Part shown: piece by piece, positions 56,013 to 64,000 of the stretch
Position numbering within the stretch: the stretch's first letter is position 1
Layout: each line of letters opens with the position of its first letter
NCBI GenBank assembly: GCA_025506515.1
Contig: CM046443.1
Coordinates: 94,204,666 to 94,268,665, forward strand
DNA: 64,000 bases
Reading direction: 5' to 3'
Source of the DNA: Flaveria trinervia
Taxonomy: Eukaryota > Streptophyta > Magnoliopsida > Asterales > Asteraceae
Made by a program: the position numbers and the translations under genes
The notes under the pieces: model-generated
Told to the model about the DNA's origin: nothing
The model's database searches: none
Seen by the model: the letters and a program-made list of their open reading frames with translations, nothing else

Positions 56013-57412
56013 TCACATGGACATGCAGGAACAAATCATTCTGTGCTTTTTCATCAGCCAACTTGGGAAAGAATTGTCATTAAGGTATGAGGTGTAGCTG
56101 GGATGAAATAATTTGATTTCCATAGGATCAAAGATCCTGATCCGGTCAGCTTTCTTGTTTTCAACATTTCTTAACAACACCAACTCCTTTGTTTTCTCAA
56201 CATAACCCCATTCAGTTATAGGGTATGTGAATTGAGTCCCTTCAATGCATTTGATTGCTGTTGTAGTTCTACTTTTGTATCCAACCCTCTTCAAGAATTC
56301 ATCATCTACAGATTCTGAGGCATTGGACTTGTATCTTTTAAGCCCTTTGATTCTCTTCTGATGCTCTACATCTTTTCTTTTAGCTTCACTTAGGACATCA
56401 TCTTTAAACTTAGTCTTGAGCTTCCCACTAGAGTTGAGAAGCCTTTTCCTCTAGGGTGAATTGGATAATTGCAGATGATCAAGCTTTGAAGATCTTTGAT
56501 GTCATTCTCTGGTAGACTCACCACTGAAAATACATCATGGAAGTATTCAACTCTTCCAGATGTTCTTTTAATAATAGTACAATCCCAGTCTGGATCATAT
56601 TTCCAGGCCATGATCCTGTTCTCTTCCATAGAACTGGGAGTAGTGAGGTGGTCTATTAGTTGTATCAGAGTGGATTTCTGTTCAGTTATCTCCCTCACTG
56701 TAGTGCCCAGTGGCCATACTTTGCCGGGTATTACTTGTCTTGGCTCTCTGATCAATTTGTCCTTCCCTTTGTGCTGATCTTTAGGTTCAACTGTTATAGG
56801 TTCAGCAGAAAGTTTGCTTTGTTGCTCATAGGATGGATGAGGAGCTTCAGTTCTGAATTTTACACCAGTATCTAGCTCAACTTTCATCACATGCTCCATC
56901 ATCCTTCTAAGTTCTCCTACTGACCTTCCCTTAAGCTCATGTGGTTTGTAGTTATGGCCTTGTAACCAACAAGTCCTGTTATATCTACTCAGCTTAGCTG
57001 TGTCACAATGTCCCAACTCCTTCTTTGTCTTCTGGATGGATTGAAAGGTGCAGAAAGCTTCGTAATCACAATTTGGAATCATAAAGCATGAAAGCTCGAA
57101 TTCTTTCAACATATTCTTCATCTCAGTCATGTTTAGCGTTTCAACCATGTCATAAGGGAAACCATGATTTATGAGTGTCATGAACATGGTCGATTCAGGT
57201 CTCTCTTCTAACATGTCTTTTGTAGCCAGAAGATCATCAACCTTTGAGACTTCCTTATCTGTGTAGAGTCTTCATTGATCAGCTCTTTCCACTCTTCATC
57301 ACTGTCATCATCCTGATGAGAGATAGACTTCACAGTAGATAAATCTACTGAAGGTGGGTGTTCAGGAGATGTGAGCTTTTGTTTCTTGGAAGAACTTTCA
57401 TCAGGGCTGTGA
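56013..57412 (-). pseudogene. Unrecognised retroelement-like ORF, C-terminal part
   Basis: Read on the minus strand, 57412-57225 begins SPDESSSKKQKLTSPEHPPS with an acidic stretch (DDDSDEEWKELINEDS). A frameshift near 57240 leads to the main ORF (57214-56390, 274 codons), and another near 56390 to 56294-56013. I do not recognise the family. Visible features are a Cys-poor globular region (LKEFELSCFMIPNCDYEAF), a basic/polar linker and WKYDPDWDCTIIKRTSG. Its copia-like neighbour part at 63430-63720 and its style suggest an element-encoded protein, perhaps a Gag-like or additional ORF of a large copia element. The chromovirus at 57413-63423 splits it. It is broken by at least two frameshifts. 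Confidence 0.5.
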
Positions 57413-58475
57413 GAAGCGAGGACGGGAAGGAGGAGGAGACTAGAAAGGGATCAACGGGAAAGGGAAGTAGAGGGGAGGAGGAACAACCGGAGCCTGAGAC
57501 CGTGTTGTCCGATAAGGAGGAGGATGGTGTAGTGGGGGTAGCGACCAGAGGGTGCAATTATGGGGCGTTCCAAAGGTGTAAGCCCCTGACTTTCGATGAC
57601 AATGGCAATGCTGTTGCCGCTCACCGCTGGATGAGGGAGATGGAGGCAGTCTTGGAGATCAGTGAGTGCCGCGAGGACCAGAAGGTGAAGTTCGCAACTC
57701 ACTCTTTCTTTGATTCAGCGCTGTGTTGGTGGGAAAATATTGTCCAAGCTGAGGGTGCTAGAGCCATCAGGAAAATGCAATGGAAGGAGTTTAAGCAGTT
57801 GGTGATCGAGGAATTCTGTCCTCACAGGGAACTCGATAAAATCATGAGGGAGTTATTGCAACTTAAAGCGGGAACCATGACCCACCAGCAGTACACCACT
57901 AAATTCAACGAGATGGCAAGGCTGATGCTGGATCAGGCGACGCCGGTGTCAAGGAAGATCAAGAGGTACATCCAGGGACTGCCGACTGACATTCGCAGGC
58001 ACCTGATCGGTGGTGGATTTAGCGGGTAGATTATATGATGAGCGAGAGGAAACTGTGGTGGAGGTGAAGAAGATGAGTGGGGATGGTAAGAACTAGAATG
58101 GGAAGAGGTTGGACGTGTTAGTTTCACTCCAAACAGCAAGAAGACCAAGGCGGACGACCGTGGGGTGTCGTCAAGATCAGGGCTGAAAAAGTGTGGCCGG
58201 TGTGGAAGGGAGCATGCCAGGAGTGCAGGATGGGAATGAATGTATGCTTCAGGTGTGGAAAGCCTGGCACATCACTAGAGGCTGTAGGGCGCTGAAGTGC
58301 TATAACTGTGGCGGGGAGGGCCACGCGACCAAAGACTGTAAGAAGCTGAGGACGAAGAGCTCTGGAGCGAAGAAGAAGCCAGAGGAAGGAGGGAAGAGGG
58401 CAAGTTCTAGAGCTTACAACATGACCGGGAGGAAGCCAGAGCTGATCCCAATGTCGTGTGAGGTATATTTCTAGT
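57413..58475 (+). pseudogene. Chromovirus gag with three zinc knuckles
   Basis: An acidic/basic N-terminal linker leads to the retrotransposon-gag core (WWENIVQAEG, EFCPHRELDKIMRELLQL, KIKRYIQGLPTDIRRHLIGG) up to a frame break at 58027. Three zinc-knuckle-like segments follow at 58190-58340: CGRCGREHAR (incomplete), CFRCGKPGHITRGC-like, and CYNCGGEGHATKDC. Gag forms the particle and binds RNA. Three knuckles rather than two distinguish this family from the chromovirus at 2998-15690. Confidence 0.82.
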
Positions 58476-60485
58476 AAACCAACTTGTGCCTCTGTATTGT
58501 TTGATTCCAGTGCTAGTAGGAGTTTTATTTCCACTACTTTCTGTGCTAAGTTACTATTAGTAGTAGAAATGTCAATGAACCATTCATATAGAAACCGCTA
58601 TTGGTAAGTCCACTAGAATTACTGATGTGATAGAGGACTATGCTATAGAACTAGAAGGTCATAGGTTTGCTGCAAGGTTACACATGATGCCCCTAGGTGG
58701 ATTTGATGCGTACTAGGGATGGACTAGTTAGCAACCTATGAAGCAAATATCGTATGTCGCAAGAAGATGATTCGATTAGTTGCGCCCGATGGGAGTTTGG
58801 TTACGATTTATGGAGATCGCGTTACTACGATCCCGAAGGTGATTTCGATGGCGGTGGAGGGGAAGTGCATGAAACGTGGATGTAGTGCCTACTTGGCATA
58901 CGTAAAAGATGTGGATGCGTCGGTACCGCAATTATCTGAGGTACCAGTGGTGTGCGACTTTCCGGACGTATTCTGGAAGACTTACCCGGCGCGCCACGGA
59001 TTGTGAGATTGAGTTCCAAATTGATTTGATACCCGGTGCTCAACCCGTTGCCAAAGCACCATATCGATTAGCTCTAACTGAGATGAAGGAAATCATGAGC
59101 CAATTGCAGGAGTAATGGATAAGGGATTCAGTCGAACGAGTATCTCTCCGTGGGGTGCTCCGGTATTGTTGTAAAGAAAAAGGACGGAAGTATGAAATGT
59201 GCATTGACTATCGAGAGCTGAACAAGTTGACGGTGAAGAATCGGTACCCGTTACCAAGGATTGATGATTGTTCGACCAGCTCCAAGGTGCCAGTTGGTTC
59301 TCGAGGATAGATCTACGATCTGGCTACCATCAATTGAAGGTGAAGGAACAAGACATTCCTAAGACAACTTCCGTACGCGTTATGGACACTACGAGTTCCT
59401 CGTTATGTCTTTTGGTCTAACTAACGCGCTAGCTGCCTTTATGGATACGATGAATCAAGTGTGCCGGCCGATGTTGGATAGATCAGTGATTGTGTTCATT
59501 GATGATATCCTGATATACTCGAAGAACGAAGAAGAGCATGTCAGTGACGTTCGGGAGGTGTTGGAGACATTAAGAAGGGAGAAGTTGTATGCCAAATTCT
59601 CCAAGTGCGCGTTCTGGTTGCGCGAAGTTCAATTCTTGGTCATGTGGTGAATCCTGACGGAATCATGGTGGACCCAGCAAAGGTGGAGGCGGTTATGCAA
59701 TGGAAGTCACCGAAGACGCCATCCGAGATTCGTAGCTTCTTGAGTTTGGCGGGCTACTATAGAAGATTCATCCAAGACTTTTCCAAGATCACTTCTCCAC
59801 TAACCAAGTTGACCCGGAAGGATGTAAAGTTTATATGGGGTCAAGCTCAAGAGAAGGCATTCGGTGAACTGAAGGCGAGGTTGACTCAAGCTCCTGTTAT
59901 GTCATTACCCGATGGAAGTGAGATCTGGTGGTTATTCTCATGCTTCCTACTCAGGGTTAGGGTGCATGTTAATGCAAAGAGGGAAGGTTATAGCCTATGC
60001 ATCCTGACAGTTGAAGGTTCATGAGGTCAATTACCCTACTCATTATTGGAGCTAGCAGCCATGGTCTTTGACTAAAGATTTGGAGGCACTATCTGTACGG
60101 GACGAAGTGCACCATTTTCACTGACCACAAGAGCTTGAAGTACTTATTCGAGCAAAAAGATCTGAACATGAGGCAGAGAAGATGGTTGGAGTTCATAAAA
60201 GATTATGATTGCGAGATCCATTACCATCCGGGCAAGGCCAATGTGGTGGCTGATGCCCTTAGCCGAAAAGAGAGGCCCGAGACGGTTCGGGTGAAAGCAT
60301 ATCAACTGATCATGACCTATGATGTAATAAAGCAAGTCAAAGAGTTTCAAGATGAGGCATTGAAAGAAGATCATCTTAACTCAGAAAGAATGAGAGGTCT
60401 GGTTGGGGAATTGGGTGAAAACACACTTGGTGTTAAAACCCGATACGGACGGTGTGGATTCCTCGTTTTGGGGATCTACGGGTGA
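58476..60485 (+). pseudogene. Chromovirus protease, reverse transcriptase and RNase H
   Basis: Decayed protease: an LFDSSAS-like segment near 58500, where Asp-Ser replaces the usual Asp-Thr/Ser-Gly, then LGGFDAY near 58700. The RT starts near 59020 ([18 protein letters not shown]), is frameshifted in the fingers, and is clear at 59405-59640 with catalytic [12 protein letters not shown]. The tether and RNase H are at 59690-60290 ([32 protein letters not shown]). At least five one-base frameshifts are present. Confidence 0.85.
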
Positions 60486-61748
60486 AGATTATGGATGAAG
60501 CTCACAAGACTCGATACTCCATTCATCCTGGTGCCACGAAAATGTATCAAGATAGAGAAAGATTATTGGTGGCTGTGTATGAAGCGAGATGTGGTGGGGT
60601 ATGTGAGTAAGTGCCTTACTTGCTTACAGGTGAAGGCCGAACATCAAAAGCCATATGGAAAGATTAAACCTTTGGATATACCAGAATGGAAGTGGGAGCA
60701 CATCACCATGGATTTCATTACAAAGCTGCCGCGTACTTCGAAAGGGTATGATGCCATATGGGTGATTGTTGACCGTCTGACGAAGAGTGCTCACTTCCTA
60801 CCGATCCGCGAGACGTATTCATCTGAGAGGTTAGCGGATCTATTCATCAAGGAAATTGTAACTCGTCATGTGTGCCGGTGTCTATTGTGTCTGATCGTGA
60901 CACCCGGTTTACATCTAAATTTTGAAAGAAATTCCACGACGCCATGGGGACGAGGTTACATATTAGCACGGCTTATCATCCCCAAACTAATGGTCAGTCA
61001 GAAAGGACCATTCAGACATTGGAAGACATGCTTCGGGCATGTGTGATTGATTTTGGGGGATGTTGGGATGACCATTTACCGTTAGCCGAATTCTCCTACA
61101 ATCACAGCTATCATGCCAGCATTGGTATGCCACCCTATGAGATGCTATACGGTAGGAGATGCATAACACCCGTTTGTTGGGGTGATATTGGTCAGAAGGA
61201 ATTGGGGAGCATTGAGGTAATCGAGGATATGACTGAGAAGCTTGAGAAGATTAAAGCCTTCATGAAGGTAGCCAAAGATAGACAGAAGTCGTATGCCGAT
61301 AAACGACGCAGACCGATTGAGTTCCAGGTGGGTGACCAGGTTATGTTGAAGGTCTCACCTTGGAAGGGGATCATCCGATTCAGGAAACGAGGTAAGCTAA
61401 GCCCGAGATACATAGGACCTTTCCGAATCATTGCTCGAGCAGGAGAGGTGGCCTATAGATTGGAGTTACCAGATGAGTTAAGTGGAATTCACCCGACATT
61501 CCATGTATCTCATCTGAGAAAGTGCTTAGCTGATGAAGACATGATGTTCCACTGGAAGACATCGAAATAGATGAAAGGCTCAATTATGTGGAGCAACCAA
61601 TGGAAATCATCGATAGAAAAGAGAAGAGACTGAGAAATAAGTGGTTCCTCTTGTGCGTGTGCAGTGGAAGCCCAGAAAGGGATCCGAATCTACATGGGAG
61701 ACTGAGGAGGAGATGAGACAGCATTACCCTCATCTGTTTGAGGAATAA
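60486..61748 (+). pseudogene. Chromovirus integrase and chromodomain
   Basis: The zinc-binding region (YVSKCLTCLQVKAEHQKP) and the first catalytic Asp ([15 protein letters not shown]) are clear at 60600-60760. The second Asp region near 60895 lies in another frame. [18 protein letters not shown] at 60975 carries the catalytic Glu region. The frame runs on through SPRYIGPFRI. The chromodomain at 61565-61745 is split by a frameshift (MEIIDRKEKRLRNK, then VPLVRVQWKPRKGSESTWET) and ends at TAA 61747. The chromodomain would target insertion to heterochromatin. Confidence 0.87.
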
Positions 61749-61770
61749 CAGGTTTCGGGGACGAAACCTA

Positions 61771-61786
61771 AATAAGGGGGTGGACT
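61771..61786 (+). other. Polypurine tract of the second chromovirus
   Basis: AATAAGGGGGTGGACT lies directly before the LTR start TGTAACACCC, after the conserved TTTCGGGGACGAAACC. Confidence 0.8.
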
Positions 61787-63423
61787 TGTAACACCCGGTT
61801 ATTCTATTAAAGTAAATAGGTTGTTCATTATGATCTAGATGCTTATAGGTTGTTCATGTTCATTATGTATTAAAACGGTTTTTATTATGATTATGTATGT
61901 ATACCCGTATGTATTATGCATGTTTGATGATGATTCTTAGATGCTTATAGGTTATTCATGTTTAGAATAGCCCTGGGTAAGCTTAGAACAAATAGGCTTG
62001 ATGTTTGAGTTCGAAAATATCCTAAAAACATGTTGAGCAGAAGGTTCATGCGCCTAAATAAGGCTCATGCGCCTGGAAATGCCTTAGAATGTTAAGTTTA
62101 ACTCATGCGCCTGAACAGTGGTTCATGCGCCTATAATTTGTAATCGGACGACTAAGTGTAGGGCCATGCGCCCCAATAGTATCCATGCATCTGAATAGCC
62201 CATGCGCCTAAGTATCCATGCGTCTGAATAGCCCATGCGCCTAAGTGTTCATGCGTCCGAATGGCATGCGCCTAAGTGCCCATGCGTTCGAATGGGTCAT
62301 ACGCCCGAATAGTTCATGCGCCTGAATAGTTCATGCGCCTAAGTGTTAAAACGGATCATTGTTGGCTGATGCGCCTGCATAGTGATGAAACGCCCAAACA
62401 GGGCTCATGAGCCCAAATAGTATTGGTGCGCCTAAACACTTAGAATTTACTACGAAATTTTTGGGAGTCTGTGGTATTAAGGTTTTGACTGAGGTTTGAC
62501 TAGGGCTTATTAATGCTTAGTTTCATGCATGAATATGGTTGTTTATGATTGTTCCATATTATTATTATTATTGCTATTAGTGTATGACTTTACGTGGTGT
62601 GTTTATTATCATAACGTAAAGTATTACTAATAATAAAGCGAAAGAGCCATAAAGAAGAGAAGTGAAACTTAAATAAAATGTTAACAAGTCTTGCAAACAT
62701 ATAGGAGGTGCACGACCATGTTGTCGTTAGCTCAACTGTGATGCGGGTTAGCTACCCTATTATGCACACGGGGCCAGTCAATTGAGATTGGCGGACCTTT
62801 GCAGCGTACCCTAGGTGACTGGGCCAGCCTTGTATACAGTAATCAGAGCCCATTAAGGGACCAGAGGGCCCAACACCAGTTTCCCCCGCACATATGGTTT
62901 AGGGTATTGCTCATTGGTCCACATAGACAGTGAAAGATAAAGATAAAAGAGTACAAAATAACAAGGCATACAGTAAAGAGAACAAGCATGATCTAATTGT
63001 ATAGTTAATGCGTGCTTACGTATAAAGAGATGAAATTTCATAAAAAGAGTATTTCATATGTATACCTTACAGAAAGCATTTTATCACTTTTAAAACTAGA
63101 ACTCACTCAACAACACTGACTTTTATACATTTTCAGTTGGCAGGTAAACATTGCTGAGGATGGCACGAGGGTGAAGCTACTCGACAGGAAAAGACTGACA
63201 TCCATTCATACTTGTTATTGATGTTGTTTAGTAATGCAATTAAACAATTCTTTTGTATTCTGTTAAACAATAGTGTATTGCTCAACAACAGTGTTTTTAA
63301 TGAAATGAAATGAATGGCTTTTGTTAAAATAATTCCGCTGCTTAAGCTTGTAAATTTATAATGTTTAATGTATTTAATGCTGTGAATGACCAATTATGAG
63401 GTCTCCGGGAACGGGGCCTTACA
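61787..63423 (+). repeat. 3' LTR of the second chromovirus
   Basis: It begins TGTAACACCCGG and ends GGGGCCTTACA, with TGTAA/TTACA inverted ends. The length is 1637 bp. It belongs to another family than the LTRs with TGTGACA ends in this window. It contains the CATGCGCCT array. No second copy is in the window. Confidence 0.82.
62040..62445 (+). repeat. Array of CATGCGCCT motifs in the LTR
   Basis: About twenty copies or close variants of (T)CATGCGCCTGAATAG / CATGCGCCTAAGTG lie over 400 bp, all in one orientation and irregularly spaced. It has the same general design as the arrays in the other LTRs but an unrelated core. Confidence 0.85.
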
Positions 63424-63720
63424 AGTGATAACCTTAAAGAAGGATTTTTCCATTTGAAGCGCCACCTGTTATGCTAATATGTGTATGTTTTGAGGCCTTG
63501 ACCTTGCCTTTTCTAAAAGTTCTACAATTTTGTGCATTCGGTTGAAGGTTTAGAGTAGCAACATACTTGGTAGGTTGATAATCAGGTACGAGCTTGATAG
63601 GTTTATAAGCATGAACAGGCTTTGTAGACTGATTAGCATTAACTGGATCAGTAGGTTTGTAAGCATGAGTGTCTCGATAGATTGATTACCATGAACAAGC
63701 TTGGTAGGCTGATACAAAAG
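63424..63720 (-). pseudogene. Unrecognised retroelement-like ORF, N-terminal part
   Basis: On the minus strand the frame reads KPVHAYKPIKLVPDYQPTKY and later KGKVKASKHTHISITGG, ending in TAA at about 63434. It continues, after removal of the chromovirus and one probable base shift, into SPDESSSKKQKL at 57412. Repeated Tyr-Lys-Pro words (AYKP, DYQP) suggest a disordered linker. I cannot name the protein. Confidence 0.45.
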
Positions 63721-63796
63721 ACCACGCTAGGTACGATTATAAGAAAACTGATTTTTAGCAAGCTAGATTAACCAATACAGATATTATTAGTGAATA

Positions 63797-63797
<1 letters not shown>

Positions 63798-63832
<35 letters not shown>

Positions 63833-63859
63833 ACACACACAACACACACACACCCACAC

Positions 63860-63922
<63 letters not shown>
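63798..63922. repeat. (CA)n(TA)n compound microsatellite
   Basis: A CACACA run with two short interruptions passes directly into a TA run of about 56 bp. Confidence 0.95.
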
Positions 63923-63923
<1 letters not shown>

Positions 63924-64000
63924 GTGATTACCAATTAATGAAAACCCTCACCGTCTTGTAATGCATATGAGTATCGTTCAAACACGTTTATTTCATCTGA

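Larger units (their letters stand above)
57413..63423 (+). mobile_element. 5'-truncated Tekay/Del-type chromovirus, plus strand
   Basis: Gag, protease, RT, RNase H, integrase, chromodomain, PPT and a 3' LTR (61787-63423) are present in order, but there is no 5' LTR, no PBS and no gag start: the left junction at about 57413 falls inside the Gag N-terminus. Both flanks belong to the same unrecognised minus-strand ORF, so the copy was inserted there. Many frameshifts are present. Confidence 0.85.

Noticed and set aside
1..64000. CRISPR arrays, toxin systems or prokaryotic operons
   Set aside because: The motif arrays were considered, but spacing is irregular, no spacers of constant length or cas-like genes exist, and all genes are plant-type.

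Overview
The window reads as nuclear DNA from a flowering plant. It has intron-containing genes of plant-specific families (a TPX2-like protein and two plant subtilases), an AT-rich background, and very large amounts of Ty3/gypsy chromovirus (Tekay/Del type), Ty1/copia, hAT, CACTA and LINE material. The repeat styles remind me of the Asteraceae, but that is a loose inference. No rRNA, tRNA, CRISPR or prokaryote-style operon was seen.

Layout. 1-16 kb is a three-layer nest. A decayed copia element (493-15982) was hit by a Tekay chromovirus on the minus strand (2998-15690, target duplication GAATG). The 5' LTR of that chromovirus was in turn hit by a solo LTR of a related family (11189-13235, duplication TGTGT). 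16-26 kb is repeat debris: a CACTA-like non-autonomous element (17285-20871), a probable third Tekay-type solo LTR (22267-24583) and AT-rich filler. 26-31 kb carries an OB-fold gene fragment and a complete 15-exon TPX2-like gene (27190-31183) with a hAT MITE in one intron. 33.9-42.6 kb holds two intronless subtilase genes on the minus strand, separated by a tandem duplication, a LINE remnant and a copia solo LTR. 43.0-48.8 kb is a hAT transposon with its 8-bp target duplication; a Tekay-type solo LTR splits its BED zinc finger. 49-55 kb is old retroelement debris, a copia-like LTR, one CACTA-type end and a large microsatellite. 55.9-64 kb holds an unrecognised minus-strand retroelement-like ORF interrupted by a 5'-truncated chromovirus (about 57413-63423).

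The expressed host genes are probably only three: the TPX2-like mitotic-spindle/Aurora-kinase cofactor and two secreted subtilisin-like proteases. Both proteases are broken only by a few one-base frameshifts, each explicable as one missing base. That pattern fits residual long-read sequencing error at least as well as real pseudogenisation. The least explained structure is a set of private short CpG-containing motif arrays inside four LTRs: TCGTACGA/TCGCACGA, CTTCCGAAG, CTTCCGCAGAAG and CATGCGCCT.
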